A stretch of 64,000 nucleotides of DNA from Sphingomonas paeninsulae (GTDB lineage Bacteria > Pseudomonadota > Alphaproteobacteria > Sphingomonadales > Sphingomonadaceae), in contig NZ_CP032829.1 of the NCBI RefSeq assembly GCF_003660165.1, positions 1,240,001-1,304,000 on the forward strand, written 5' to 3'. Positions 46,336 through 56,041 of this stretch are shown piece by piece; within the stretch, counting starts at the first letter, position 1, and each line of letters starts with the position of its first letter. A program made the translations under genes and the position numbers. Below the pieces are notes generated by a model. That model saw only the letters and a list, made by a program, of their open reading frames with translations. It was not told where the DNA came from and ran no database searches.

Positions 46336-46644
46336 CTAGCTTGAGATTGCACACCGCAATGCAGCGATAGAGACAACTCCAAGGATTTCAGGATCGCCAA
46401 GCGCGCGCGTGCGATGGAGAAATTGCGCGGTGGTCAGTTCACCGATTCTCTGATCCCGCAGCGTCGTTATCGACAGAAGTCGGCGAAGCTGGAGGAGCGA
46501 GAGTCGATCGACCAGACGCTCTGCCATGCAGCTTGCGACAGGGGCCGACAGACCCGCGCTGATAAGGCCGGTTCGAATCCGCGACTCAGGGGTGGCACAC
46601 GCAGACAACGCCAGAACGGCGCTTAGAACGATGAGTTTCTTCAT
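46336..46644 (-). CDS. Small putative lipoprotein
   Basis: A 102-residue protein starting '[21 protein letters not shown]': a signal sequence with a lipobox (LSAC), so the mature protein would be lipid-anchored at Cys16. The rest is helical, '[38 protein letters not shown]', with two further cysteines. No family recognised with certainty. It ends 76 bp from the sucC start on the same strand; the first ~40 bases upstream face the crtZ promoter region. Confidence 0.75.
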   Translation of the reverse strand: MKKLIVLSAVLALSACATPESRIRTGLISAGLSAPVASCMAERLVDRLSLLQLRRLLSITTLRDQRIGELTTAQFLHRTRALGDPEILGVVSIAALRCAISS

Positions 46645-46741
46645 GGTTTTGGCTGTACGGGGTCGGGCGTAAAAGAAAAGTACCGCTTCTCAAGGGACCG
46701 ATGAAGCGGGACTTTAGAACGTTCGACACAATGCCTATAGA

Positions 46742-47245
46742 ATGCCTATGACAATTCCCGGCCCCCTGCTCTTTCTGACCACCATCGTGGCCATGGAAGG
46801 CTTTGCCTATGTCGCCCACCGATGGGTGATGCACGGCTTTGGCTGGTTTCTTCACAAATCGCACCATCGCGCCCGCGCCGAACGATGGGAGCTGAACGAC
46901 CTGTACGCTGTAATCTTTGCCGGACCGTCGATCCTGTTGCTGTTTGGCGGCGTGCAACTGGGATGGGGCGACTGGGCGACTTGGGTGGGCGCTGGAATCG
47001 CGGGTTATGGCGCGATCTATTTTGGATTTCATGACGTCATCGTCCACAAGCGCATCGACGCGCGCTATGTCCCACGATCGACATATATGAAGCGAATCGT
47101 CCAGGCGCATCGCCTTCACCATGTCGTCGAAACCAAGCACGGCACGGTGAGTTTTGGATTCTTGTGGGCACCCAAGCCCGAGAATTTGAAAGCTGAACTG
47201 AAACGCCGAAGGAATGCCGGCATTCGCGAATCGGTAAGTCGCTAA
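46742..47245 (+). CDS. crtZ: Beta-carotene 3-hydroxylase CrtZ
   Basis: A 167-residue membrane diiron hydroxylase of the fatty-acid hydroxylase superfamily. It adds hydroxyl groups to beta-carotene to give zeaxanthin. The histidine clusters are in order: H26-RWVM-H31, H38-KS-H41-H42, 'HDVIVHKRID' and 'HRLHHVVETKHG', with membrane helices around them. ATGs at 46742 and 46748 are both possible. Other crt genes are not in the window, which is usual for crtZ in sphingomonads. Its end overlaps the next, opposite gene by 4 bp. Confidence 0.93.
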   Translation: MPMTIPGPLLFLTTIVAMEGFAYVAHRWVMHGFGWFLHKSHHRARAERWELNDLYAVIFAGPSILLLFGGVQLGWGDWATWVGAGIAGYGAIYFGFHDVIVHKRIDARYVPRSTYMKRIVQAHRLHHVVETKHGTVSFGFLWAPKPENLKAELKRRRNAGIRESVSR

Positions 47246-47520
47246 GTAGAGGGTCGATAGGGCTTGGCGTTGGTATCCAATATGTTGTCGATATCGTCAG
47301 CCTCGTCCTCCACATCACCGTCTTCAAAGTTCGAGCCGCCCAGATCGGGGGCCATGTCGGTAAGCAAGGTGCCGTCATATTGACCACCGCCCTCAACTTC
47401 GGCGACTTCAGCGCGCTGAGTTTCGTCATAGCCTTCGATATCAGGCTCATCTTCCGCACGCGCGCCACCGGGAACGTCGATGCGCCCGTCCAATGGGGCG
47501 TCGAATTTGCCTCTTGCCAT
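47242..47520 (-). CDS. Small acidic hypothetical protein
   Basis: A 92-residue, very acidic protein (many Asp and Glu, 'FEDGDVEDEADDIDNILDTNAKPY'), probably disordered, without signal or membrane segment. Not a family I recognise. It is convergent with crtZ and divergent from the oxygenase gene. Start ATG 47520. Confidence 0.6.
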   Translation of the reverse strand: MARGKFDAPLDGRIDVPGGARAEDEPDIEGYDETQRAEVAEVEGGGQYDGTLLTDMAPDLGGSNFEDGDVEDEADDIDNILDTNAKPYRPST

Positions 47521-47616
47521 AATTTACAACTCCATTGGGTGGCTGATTACCATAGATGTTAAGCGCGCGGTGGGCTTCGCAGTTCCAAAATGAAGCCGGA
47601 TCGCTAGGTTGTTCGC

Positions 47617-48570
47617 ATGACCCACATTACGATCAAGGAACCAACCAGCATTTGCCCACTCTCGCTGGCGCAGCAGGAAAATGATCCGGAAGGTTTCGCG
47701 CAGCAAATCGGAGGATCGTTCGAACGATTCGGCTTTGCGATCATTGCCGATCACGGGATCGACCATGTTTTGATTGCCGACGCGTGGGAGTTGACGCGGG
47801 CCTTTTTTGCCCAGTCCGAAGCGCAGAAGCTTCCCTATAAATCGCCCAAAGGCGGCGCACGGGGATTTACGCCGTTCGGAGTCGAGATCGCCAAAGGAGC
47901 AAGCGAAAACGACCTGAAGGAATTCTGGCACGTCGGGCGCGACCTGCCCGAGGGGCATGAATATAGCGATTCGATGCCGCCGAATATCTGGCCGGACCAT
48001 CCTGAACGTTTCCAGCCTGTACTAACCGCGCTCTACGCCGAATTCGACCGGGTCGGCGCGCAATTGCTGTCGGCGATCGCGCTGTATCTGGGGCTGGATC
48101 GGGACTGGTTCGTGGAGCCGGTGCAGGATGGAAATTCGGTTTTGCGGCTGCTGCATTATCCCCCGGTTTCCATCGACGCGCCGGGAGTCCGGGCTGGCGC
48201 GCATGAGGACATCAACCTGATTACGCTGCTGTTGGGTGCCGAGGAGGCAGGATTGCAGTTGCTCGATCGGTCTGGCGCGTGGCTCGCTATCGATCCGCCA
48301 AAGGGTGCACTGGTCGTCAACGTGGGCGATATGTTGCAACGGCTAACCAACCACATACTGCCATCGACGACGCATCGGGTTGTAAATCCGCCCCCCGAAC
48401 GACGGGGCATCGCGCGATATTCAATGCCATTTTTTCTGCATCTGGCGTCGGACTTTCCGATCCGGACGCTGCCCGGATGCGTGAGTGCCGCGCGACCAGA
48501 CCTGTATCCCGACACGATCACGGCCGACGAATATTTGCAGCAAAGGTTGAAAGAGATCGGGTTGCTCTAG
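47617..48570 (+). CDS. Isopenicillin N synthase-like 2-oxoglutarate/Fe(II) oxygenase
   Basis: A 317-residue non-haem iron oxygenase of the isopenicillin N synthase family. The iron triad is H196-x-D198 ('AHEDINLITLLLG') and H253 ('STTHRVVNPP'); the cosubstrate arginine is R267 in 'ARYSMPFFLH'. The N-terminal cap 'ERFGFAIIADHGID' is typical. Family members act on small acidic or peptide substrates; the specific one is unknown and an IPNS activity is unlikely without NRPS genes nearby. It precedes hom by 12 bp and may share its transcript. Confidence 0.9.
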   Translation: MTHITIKEPTSICPLSLAQQENDPEGFAQQIGGSFERFGFAIIADHGIDHVLIADAWELTRAFFAQSEAQKLPYKSPKGGARGFTPFGVEIAKGASENDLKEFWHVGRDLPEGHEYSDSMPPNIWPDHPERFQPVLTALYAEFDRVGAQLLSAIALYLGLDRDWFVEPVQDGNSVLRLLHYPPVSIDAPGVRAGAHEDINLITLLLGAEEAGLQLLDRSGAWLAIDPPKGALVVNVGDMLQRLTNHILPSTTHRVVNPPPERRGIARYSMPFFLHLASDFPIRTLPGCVSAARPDLYPDTITADEYLQQRLKEIGLL

Positions 48571-48582
48571 ATAGGGCGGCGC

Positions 48583-49890
48583 ATGACTGAATCCCTGAAG
48601 ACCGAACCCCTGAAAATCGCCCTGGCAGGACTTGGCACCGTTGGCGGCGGCGTTGTGAAATTACTCGATGCGAATCGCGAACTGATTACGCGACGGGCGG
48701 GACGGCCGATCGAGGTTGTTGCGATCAACGCACGCGATCGGTCGCGCGACCGGGGTTTCGACCTGAACCGCTTCGATTGGGTGGACGATACGACGGCACT
48801 GGCGACGCGCAGCGACGTCGATGTCGTGGTCGAACTTATCGGCGGATCGGACGGCCCGGCACTGACGCTGGCCAAGGCGACGATTGCGAGCGGCAAGGCG
48901 TTCGTGACGGCGAACAAGGCGATGATCGCACATCATGGGCTGGCTTTGGCACAAGCTGCGCAGGATGCCGGGACCGCGTTGAAGTACGAAGCTGCGGTTG
49001 CTGGCGGCATTCCGGTGATCAAGGGACTGCGCGAAGGTGCCGCGGCCAATGTGCTCTCACAGGTTTATGGAATCTTGAACGGCACCTGCAATTACATCCT
49101 GACGCGGATGGAGGCGGAGGGGTCCGATTTCGGCGACGTGCTGGCCGATGCTCAGGCGCTTGGTTTTGCCGAGGCGGACCCCTCGTTCGATGTCGATGGC
49201 GTGGATGCGGCGCATAAGCTGAGCATTCTCGCCAGTCTGGCATTCGGAACGCGGATCGATTTCGATGGCGTGCGGTTGGGCGGGATTCGAAACGTATTGG
49301 GCGGCGATATTGCGCAGGCGCGGGCGCTGGGCTTTTGCGTGCGGCTGGTCGGGTTGGCGGAGGCGGATGCCAGTGGGCTGTTCCAGCGGGTTCACCCGTG
49401 TCTGGTGCCGCTGGGCCACCCGCTTGCCCATGTGCAGGGCGCGATGAATGCGGTTGTGGCCGAGGGTAATTTCGTGGGGCGGCTGTTCTTTGAAGGACGC
49501 GGCGCGGGCGAAGGGCCGACGGCGAGTGCGGTCGTTGCCGACCTGATCGACGTGGCACGGGGCGAAGTGGGTCCAGCATTTGCAATGCCGGTGGCGAGTC
49601 TGGCCGCGCCGGAAACGGCGGACGCGGGGGCGCGGCGCGAGCGGAGTTATTTGCGCTTCACCGTTGCGGACCGTCCGGGCGTGCTTGCAGAAATCACAGC
49701 GGCAATGCGTGATGCCGGGGTTTCCATCGAAAGCATGATCCAGCGCGGGGAGGCACCGGATGGTGGCGTTTTGCTTGTCATGACCACGCATGAAGGGCCA
49801 GCGCGGGCGGTGGTGGCTGCGCTTGAGCGGCTTGAGGGCAGCCCGAGCATGACCGGCAAACCGATGTGGATGCCCATTCTGGACGTTTGA
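48583..49890 (+). CDS. hom: Homoserine dehydrogenase Hom
   Basis: A 435-residue NAD(P)-dependent enzyme that reduces aspartate semialdehyde to homoserine for threonine and methionine. Signatures: 'IALAGLGTVGGGVVKLL', 'FVTANKAMIAHHG', 'YEAAVAGGIPVIKGLREG', 'GILNGTCNYILTRME' and 'ADPSFDVDGVDAAHKLSILASLAFG'. A C-terminal ACT domain (about 350-430, 'RFTVADRPGVLAEITAAMRDAGVSIESMIQRGE') gives feedback regulation. Acts downstream of LysC (15691-16956). The hom-glpX order is familiar in sphingomonads. Confidence 0.96.
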   Translation: MTESLKTEPLKIALAGLGTVGGGVVKLLDANRELITRRAGRPIEVVAINARDRSRDRGFDLNRFDWVDDTTALATRSDVDVVVELIGGSDGPALTLAKATIASGKAFVTANKAMIAHHGLALAQAAQDAGTALKYEAAVAGGIPVIKGLREGAAANVLSQVYGILNGTCNYILTRMEAEGSDFGDVLADAQALGFAEADPSFDVDGVDAAHKLSILASLAFGTRIDFDGVRLGGIRNVLGGDIAQARALGFCVRLVGLAEADASGLFQRVHPCLVPLGHPLAHVQGAMNAVVAEGNFVGRLFFEGRGAGEGPTASAVVADLIDVARGEVGPAFAMPVASLAAPETADAGARRERSYLRFTVADRPGVLAEITAAMRDAGVSIESMIQRGEAPDGGVLLVMTTHEGPARAVVAALERLEGSPSMTGKPMWMPILDV

Positions 49891-49945
49891 TTGTTAATTG
49901 GCGGTCGCCTATTGCGGCGCAGCACTGAAAAGGAAGAATAGAATC

Positions 49946-50917
49946 ATGGTGATCGCAAGCGACGTTCTCGACCGCGTTCTCGTGCTCGAAATGGTGCGCG
50001 TCACCGAAGCAGCGGCGATTGCGGCTGCTACATTGGTTGGCCGGGGCGACGAGAAAGCCGCCGATGCTGCCGCTGTAGAAGCGATGCGTGCTGCGCTGAA
50101 CGAACTCTATATGGACGGCACTGTCGTCATCGGAGAGGGCGAGCGCGACGAAGCGCCGATGCTATATATTGGTGAGAAAGTCGGTTCGGCGATCGGTACG
50201 GGTCCAAAGATCGACATCGCGCTCGATCCTCTGGAAGGCACGACGATTACGGCAAAGGCCGGACCGAATGCGCTGGCGGTGCTGGCGGTGGCGGAACACG
50301 GCAATCTGCTGAACGCGCCTGATGTTTACATGGAGAAGCTGGCGGTTGGTCCGGGCTATCCCGAAGGCGTAATCGACCTGCGCAAGACGGCGACCGAGAA
50401 TATTCACGCAGTCGCCAAGGCCAAGGGTGTCGAGCCGCACGAGATTATCGCGTGCGTGCTGGATCGCCCGCGTCATGAAAAACTGATTGCCGAGCTGCGG
50501 CTGGTCGGTTGCGGTGTCATGCTGATCGGTGATGGCGATGTTGCCGGCGTGATCGCGACAACCAATCCCGATACGACAATCGACATTTACATGGGCTCTG
50601 GCGGCGCACCTGAGGGTGTGCTGGCTGCGGCGGCACTGCGCTGCGTTGGTGGCCAGTTCAAGGGCAAGCTGATCTTTCGCAACGACGACGAGCGTGCGCG
50701 GGCAAAGAAATGGGGCATCACCGACCTCGATTATATCTACGATCTGACCGAGCTGGCGAAGGGCGACTGCATCTTTGCCGCAACAGGGGTGACCGACGGT
50801 TCGCTGCTGGCAGGCGTCAAAAAGCTGAAGGGTGGCATGATGACCACCGAAAGCGTCGTGATGCGCGCGAGTTCGGGGACCGTGCGCTGGGTCAAGGGCG
50901 AACATCGCAAGGTTTGA
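49946..50917 (+). CDS. glpX: Class II fructose-1,6-bisphosphatase GlpX
   Basis: A 323-residue metal-dependent phosphatase that removes the 1-phosphate of fructose-1,6-bisphosphate in gluconeogenesis. Metal and phosphate motifs: 'VVIGEGERDEAPMLYIGEKVG', 'IDIALDPLEGTT' and 'GAPEGVLAAAALRCVGGQFKGKL'. ATG 49946 has AGGAAG upstream; an in-frame earlier start at 49898 would add 16 residues and is less likely. A 16-bp hairpin follows its stop. Confidence 0.95.
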   Translation: MVIASDVLDRVLVLEMVRVTEAAAIAAATLVGRGDEKAADAAAVEAMRAALNELYMDGTVVIGEGERDEAPMLYIGEKVGSAIGTGPKIDIALDPLEGTTITAKAGPNALAVLAVAEHGNLLNAPDVYMEKLAVGPGYPEGVIDLRKTATENIHAVAKAKGVEPHEIIACVLDRPRHEKLIAELRLVGCGVMLIGDGDVAGVIATTNPDTTIDIYMGSGGAPEGVLAAAALRCVGGQFKGKLIFRNDDERARAKKWGITDLDYIYDLTELAKGDCIFAATGVTDGSLLAGVKKLKGGMMTTESVVMRASSGTVRWVKGEHRKV

Positions 50918-50942
50918 GCGGCTGGTTAGCAGAAACCCGTCG

Positions 50943-50980
50943 ATCGGCCCGCTTGCGCCAAAGTGCGCGAGCGGGCCGAT
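50943..50980 (+). terminator. Hairpin terminator after glpX
   Basis: A 16-bp stem (ATCGGCCCGCTTGCGC pairs with GCGCGAGCGGGCCGAT, one T-G wobble) with a 6-nt loop, followed by GACAATCTTT. It lies 26 bp past the glpX stop and before the PBP gene. The T-run is short, so efficiency is uncertain, but the stem is very stable. Confidence 0.7.
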
Positions 50981-51037
50981 GACAATCTTTGCAATTCCAC
51001 TCGCATCTGCCGTCTTAGTTCGCTAACACACCGGATT

Positions 51038-53056
51038 ATGAGAGAACGTTTCCCCAGTAGCGACGATCTGAGGAACGACACATCCGCCGCTGAATTTGCG
51101 CTGCCCCGCGCTGGCGTGCCGCAGCCGTCCAAATGGAAATCTCGGCGGGTCTGGATCAAGCGCGGGCTGTGGACTGCGTTCGCACTGTTCATGGCCCTTT
51201 TCGCATGGCTGGCGCTGACGGCCCCTTTGTCGCGGTCGTTGAAGCCGATGGCCCCACCGCGGATCACACTGTTGGCGGCGAACGGGCAGCCGATCGCGCA
51301 AAAGGGCGCGGTGGTCGATCGGCCGGTAAAGGCTTCCGAGCTTCCGGCGACCGTCAAACAGGCCTTCATCGCGATCGAGGACAGACGATTCTATACCCAT
51401 TGGGGCGTCGATCCGCGCGGGATGTTGCGGGCGGCTTGGAATAACGCGCGCGGCGGCGGCACGCAGGGCGGCAGCACGATCACGCAGCAGCTTGCGAAAA
51501 TGACCTTCCTGTCGCCTGAGCGCAATCTGGGTCGCAAGGCGCGCGAGATGCTGATCGCCTTTTGGCTGGAGGGGTGGCTGACCAAAGATCAGATCCTCGA
51601 GCGCTATCTGTCGAACGCCTATTTCGGTGACAATGTATATGGCCTGCGTGCCGCCTCGTTACGTTATTTCAACCGCCAGCCGGAGCGATTGACGCTGGCG
51701 CAGGGAGCGATGCTCGCCGGGCTTGTGCAGGCTCCGTCGCGGCTGGCACCGTCGCGCAATCTGGCGGGTGCGCAGGCGCGCAGTCGACTTGTGCTGGGCG
51801 CGATGGCGGAAGCGGGGTTTATAACGGCGCAGCAGGCCCTGGAAACGCCGGTGGCGATAACGAACCTGCGCAATGTCAGCGCGCTGCCGACGGGGACATA
51901 TTTCGCCGACTGGGCAATGCCACAGGCGCGCGCGCTGACCGAACAGGTTTACGGCGACACGCAAGTGACGACGACACTGGACGCGCGGATGCAGAAACTG
52001 GCGCGAGCGGCGGTGGCGCGCGCGGCGCTGGGGAACGCGCAGGTCGCGCTGGTGGCAATGCGCCCCAATGGTGAGGTCGTCGCGATGATCGGCGGCCGCA
52101 GCTACGACAAATCACCCTTCAACCGCGCGACACAGGCACGCCGCCAGCCGGGGTCGACGTTCAAACTGTTCGTCTATCTGGCTGCGCTGCGTTCGGGAAT
52201 GACGCCTGACACACTGATCGACGACAGCCCGATCGTCGAAGGCGGCTATCGCCCGAAGAACAGCAGCGCACACTATCGGGGGGAGGTCACGCTGCGCCAG
52301 GCATTTGCACGGTCGAGCAATGTCGCGGCAGTGCGCCTGTATCAAAAGCTGGGGCCGGAGGCGATCATACAGGCGGCACGCGATCTGGGCGTAAGCAGTC
52401 CCCTGACGGCCGATCCTACACTGGCGCTGGGTTCGTCGGGAGTAACCTTGCTTGAGCTCACGTCGGCCTATGCTTCGGTGGCGGCGAACGATTGGCCGGT
52501 CGCGCCACACGGCATTCCCCGCGACGAACCCGGACTCTTCGAGCGGCTGATCCGGCCAAGCCACAGTTTCGATGGGCCGACCTTATCGATGATGCGGGAT
52601 TTGTTGCGGGCTGTGATCGTTCAGGGAACAGGGCGCGGCGCGGCGCTGGCAATCGAGGCCTTCGGTAAAACTGGCACCAGTCAGGACAATCGCGACGCCC
52701 TGTTCGTGGGGTATGCTGGCGACCTGATCGTCGGTGTGTGGGTCGGCAATGACGACAATACGCCCCTAAAAGGGATACATGGTGGCGGGCTGCCTGCAAA
52801 AATCTGGCGCGACTTCATGGGCAGCGCAATTCCGGGCGCGCGCCCGATAATTACCCCGGTCACTCCCAAGCTCGATGAGGCTCCGCCCGAAACCGATGAC
52901 CTGCCATTCGGCCTCGATAACATGCAGGTCAAACTGGGTAATGACAGCGGCCTGACCATAAATACCCAGGTCGCGGGCGTACCATTGGACGTCAAACTGG
53001 ATCAGAACGGACTGTCTATTCAGACGCCAAAGCCACAGGCTCCTGAAAAGCAATAA
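51038..53056 (+). CDS. Bifunctional penicillin-binding protein 1A
   Basis: A 672-residue class A PBP that polymerises and cross-links peptidoglycan. After a cytoplasmic start and one membrane anchor (about 48-70) comes a GT51 glycosyltransferase domain ('AIEDRRFYTHWGVDPRGM', 'GGSTITQQLAKMTFLSPERN'). The transpeptidase domain has the SxxK serine in 'QPGSTFKLFVYLA', SxN in 'FARSSNVAAV' and KTGT in 'EAFGKTGTSQD'. A Pro-rich tail follows. ATG 51038 is used; an in-frame extension to 50963 is less likely. This may be a PBP1A-like or a PBP1C-like variant. Confidence 0.93.
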   Translation: MRERFPSSDDLRNDTSAAEFALPRAGVPQPSKWKSRRVWIKRGLWTAFALFMALFAWLALTAPLSRSLKPMAPPRITLLAANGQPIAQKGAVVDRPVKASELPATVKQAFIAIEDRRFYTHWGVDPRGMLRAAWNNARGGGTQGGSTITQQLAKMTFLSPERNLGRKAREMLIAFWLEGWLTKDQILERYLSNAYFGDNVYGLRAASLRYFNRQPERLTLAQGAMLAGLVQAPSRLAPSRNLAGAQARSRLVLGAMAEAGFITAQQALETPVAITNLRNVSALPTGTYFADWAMPQARALTEQVYGDTQVTTTLDARMQKLARAAVARAALGNAQVALVAMRPNGEVVAMIGGRSYDKSPFNRATQARRQPGSTFKLFVYLAALRSGMTPDTLIDDSPIVEGGYRPKNSSAHYRGEVTLRQAFARSSNVAAVRLYQKLGPEAIIQAARDLGVSSPLTADPTLALGSSGVTLLELTSAYASVAANDWPVAPHGIPRDEPGLFERLIRPSHSFDGPTLSMMRDLLRAVIVQGTGRGAALAIEAFGKTGTSQDNRDALFVGYAGDLIVGVWVGNDDNTPLKGIHGGGLPAKIWRDFMGSAIPGARPIITPVTPKLDEAPPETDDLPFGLDNMQVKLGNDSGLTINTQVAGVPLDVKLDQNGLSIQTPKPQAPEKQ

Positions 53057-53090
53057 CAAACACGCTAACCTTGGGCGGTTGTTAGTGCGT

Positions 53091-53107
53091 AATCGGACCG
53101 ACCGATT
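53091..53107. promoter_or_regulatory. Possible operator upstream of the Crp/Fnr regulator
   Basis: A palindrome AATCGG-ACCGA-CCGATT in the 160-bp gap before the Crp/Fnr gene, which could be an autoregulatory site. It does not match the classic CRP or FNR consensus. A second imperfect inverted repeat (CGCTAAC/GTTAGTG) at about 53063-53088 may be the PBP terminator. Confidence 0.3.
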
Positions 53108-53216
53108 GTCTTAGGTGTCCTAACGTTACGGGCGTATAACGGTGGCATCGGCTGCTGGCTTTAGGGGCGCGGCCGGCTGAGAGATGATTGTCTCCCGCCC
53201 ATAGCGCGGGGAAATC

Positions 53217-53924
53217 ATGTCAGGCGCAGCACATAACAAGTTTCAGAATGAACTTCTCGCACGACTTTCGCCCACTGACTTGAGTTTGTTTTCGGCAGAA
53301 CTGGTTCCGATACAGTTCGAAAAGCGCGATCTACTGATTGCTGCCGACAAGACGATTCAACGCACTTACTTTCTTGAATCGGGTATTGCCTCAGTGGTGG
53401 CCGCGACCGCCGATGGCACGCAGACCGAGGTCGGCATCATCGGCAAGGAAGGGATGGTCGACATTGCGACCGCGCTGGGCAGCGTAACGGCACCGCTGGA
53501 AATATTCGTCCAGGCTTCAGGGCATGGTTACAGCCTGCCCAGCACGGTCTTTCAGGATGCCATGGCCCAAAGCCCCACGTTGCAACACGCGATGCTTGCT
53601 TATGCCCAAGTATTTCTGGTGCAGGTTTCACATACTGCGCTTGCGGCGGCTTCGCTTTCAATCAAGGCGCGCCTCGCACGTTGGCTACTGATGTGTGACG
53701 ACCGAACCGAAGGTACCGAAATTCCCATGACGCACGAATTCCTGTCACTGATGCTGAGCGTCCGTCGTCCGGGAGTCACGGAAGCGGTGCAGGCCGTCGA
53801 GGCAACGGGGGCCGTACGCGCCCACCGGGGCATGATCGAAATACGCGACCGATCGATATTGGAGCGGATCGCAGGCAATGGTTACGGCGGACCCGAGGCT
53901 TATTCGGTCAAACTGTTAAACTGA
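53217..53924 (+). CDS. Crp/Fnr family transcriptional regulator
   Basis: A 235-residue regulator. The N-terminal cyclic-nucleotide-binding-like domain (about 20-130) has 'YFLESGIASVVAATADGTQTEVGIIGKEGMVDIATALG', where FNR-type iron-sulfur cysteines are absent. A long dimer helix (about 130-160) leads to a winged helix-turn-helix (about 170-220, 'LSLMLSVRRPGVTEAVQAVEATGAVRAHRGMIEIRD'). The ligand cannot be told; many sphingomonad members of this type (often a 'helix-turn-helix Crp' variant) respond to redox, phosphate or light. It overlaps the following opposite gene by 9 bp. Confidence 0.9.
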   Translation: MSGAAHNKFQNELLARLSPTDLSLFSAELVPIQFEKRDLLIAADKTIQRTYFLESGIASVVAATADGTQTEVGIIGKEGMVDIATALGSVTAPLEIFVQASGHGYSLPSTVFQDAMAQSPTLQHAMLAYAQVFLVQVSHTALAAASLSIKARLARWLLMCDDRTEGTEIPMTHEFLSLMLSVRRPGVTEAVQAVEATGAVRAHRGMIEIRDRSILERIAGNGYGGPEAYSVKLLN

Positions 53925-54101
53925 CAGAGGCCATGGCGCGGCGAGCCGACCGGGAACTGTGGAAAGTTGGGTCACTCTTTCGCGATAGGCTTCGGCCATC
54001 TGCCGGTGGATGATCGCGATTTGGGGGCTGCCAATTGACATCGCACGCGCAGCCTCTTCCTCTGCGCGTCGGCAGGAATAGCTCAGATCATCTTCTTGCA
54101 T
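53916..54101 (-). CDS. Small hypothetical protein
   Basis: A 61-residue helical protein, 'EEEAARAMSIGSPQIAIIHRQMAEAYRERVTQL'. This short helical pattern with 'HxxMAxAYxxR' recurs in small sphingomonad proteins of unknown function. Start ATG 54101. No signal or membrane segment. It converges on the Crp/Fnr gene. Confidence 0.6.
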   Translation of the reverse strand: MQEDDLSYSCRRAEEEAARAMSIGSPQIAIIHRQMAEAYRERVTQLSTVPGRLAAPWPLSV

Positions 54102-54134
54102 CTTCTACCTTCCGGTTCACAATCCCCGAACGCT

Positions 54135-54166
54135 TGGTCGTGATCGCTGATGGTCGTGATCGCTGA
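54135..54166. repeat. Tandem 16-bp repeat upstream of recJ
   Basis: Two perfect copies of TGGTCGTGATCGCTGA lie head to tail in the 170-bp gap between the small leftward gene and recJ. Function unknown, perhaps a slippage product. Confidence 0.8.
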
Positions 54167-54271
54167 AATGGCAGGTTATTTTGTTTTGGGTGAGTCGGTC
54201 TGTCCGGTCGCCGACAAAGTTAATCCGTCAGCCATTTGGTTTGAGCTTTGGCTTGGCTTAGGGAGACTATC

Positions 54272-56019
54272 GTGAATCCCTTATCCATAACAGCATCGAT
54301 TACCGGGCAGGCATGGCGGTGGCGTGGCGCGGCGGGCGCGGGACAAAGCGACGATCTGGTGGCGCAACTGTTGTTGTCGCGTGGCTGCCCCCCGAAGCGA
54401 TAGACGCCCACCGTGATCCGACGATCCGCGCATTCATGCCGAACCCTTCGATCTTTCGCGACATGGATCGTGCGGCTGACCGACTTGCAGAGGCCGTATA
54501 TGCTGGCGAAGCGGTTACGGTGTTCGGCGATTACGATGTGGATGGTGCAACGTCGGCGGCGCTGCTGATAAAGGTGCTGCGCCATCTTGGACTGAAACCA
54601 CAGGCCTATATCCCTGACCGATTGATGGAGGGCTATGGCCCATCAGGAGAGGCGCTCGTGCGGATAGCGCAAGGTGGAGCGTCGCTGATCGTGACCGTCG
54701 ATTGCGGCGCGCAGGCCTTCGAGGCGCTGGCGATGGCGCGTGGGGTCGGGGTCGACGTGATTGTGGTCGACCATCACCAATGCACAACCGCGCTGCCGCT
54801 CGCTTATGCGCTGGTCAATCCGAATCGGCTGGATGAAGACGAAGGAGCCGCGCATGGTCATCTGGCGGCAGTCGGCGTCGCATTCCTGTTGGCTGCGGCA
54901 GTGGTCCGGACATTGCGCGGGCGTGGGTTCTTTGCCGATCGGGCCGAACCGAAGCTGATGGATTTACTCGACATCGTGGCGTTGGGGACGGTTGCCGACG
55001 TTGCCAGCCTGCGCGGGTTGAACCGGGCGTTCGTTGCTCAAGGACTGAAAGTCATGGGGGCGGGCCGAAATATCGGGCTGAACGCGCTCCTGCTGGCGTC
55101 ACGGTTGAAACGTTCGCCGATTTGCTCGGATCTTGGCTTTGCGCTGGGGCCACGAATCAATGCGGGCGGGCGTGTGGGAAAGTCGGATCTGGGGGTGCGA
55201 TTGCTGACCACCGAAGATCCCGAGGAAGCGCGCGAAATTTCCGAAGAACTCGATCGACTGAATGAGGAGCGTCGGACGATTGAGGGCGGCGTGCAGGCCG
55301 AAGCGGAGGCAGCCTCGATCGGCAAGGGCAATCGTGCGGTGGCCGTAGTATCAGGCGCGGGCTGGCATCCCGGCGTCATCGGGATCGTAGCGGGGCGGCT
55401 GAAGGAAAAACTCGGCAAGCCTGCTATCGTCATCGCCATAGACGAACATGGCATCGGCAAGGGCTCGGGCCGGTCGATCCCCGGCGTCGATCTGGGCGCG
55501 GCAGTATTGGCGGCCAAGGACATGGGATTGCTGGTCGCGGGCGGCGGCCATGCGATGGCGGCAGGTCTGACGGTCGCCGCAGGCCAGGTCGAGGCATTTG
55601 CCGAATTCATCGACGAACGGCTGGCAAGCGACGTTACGCGGGCCAGTGGTGACCGTGCGCTGCTGCTTGATGTCGTAGTGGCCTGCGGCGGGGTGTCACC
55701 GTCGCTGGTAGAGGCTCTGGAGGCTGGTGGCCCCTATGGCATGGGCTGGCCTGCTCCACGGGTCGCCGCAGGGCCCATGCGCGTCTTAAAGGCGGACATC
55801 GTCGGCAGTGGTGGCCACGTCCGCGCGGTAATGGCGGGTGACGACGGTCGCAGTCTGAAGACAGTGGCCTTCCGAAGCGCGGACAGCCCTTTGGGTCAGG
55901 CGCTGCTTGGTGCGCCACGCGATCGGCGACTATGGGTTGCCGGGCGCGCAAAGATCGACGACTGGGGCGCAAGACCGGCAGCCGAACTGCATTTGGACGA
56001 CGCAGCCTGGGTTGATTGA
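54272..56019 (+). CDS. recJ: Single-stranded-DNA exonuclease RecJ, apparent N-terminal frameshift
   Basis: RecJ degrades single-stranded DNA 5' to 3' in recombination and mismatch repair. GTG 54272 (GGGAG upstream) starts 'VNPLSITASITGQAWRWRGAAG', a typical sphingomonad RecJ leader. That frame stops at 54401, while the remaining gene continues in the other frame from 'PPEAIDAHRDPTIRAFMPNPS'. Inserting one C into the C6 run at 54388-54393 restores a single 582-residue reading frame. The catalytic part is intact: 'VFGDYDVDGATSAALL', 'VDHHQCTT', 'GGHAMAAGL'. The intact downstream frame alone begins at 54313. Confidence 0.9.
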
Positions 56020-56041
56020 GCGGATCTACAAGGAACTACTC

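Noticed and set aside
47617-48570. Antibiotic (isopenicillin) biosynthesis
   Set aside because: Only the oxygenase fold is shared; no peptide synthetase or other pathway gene is nearby.
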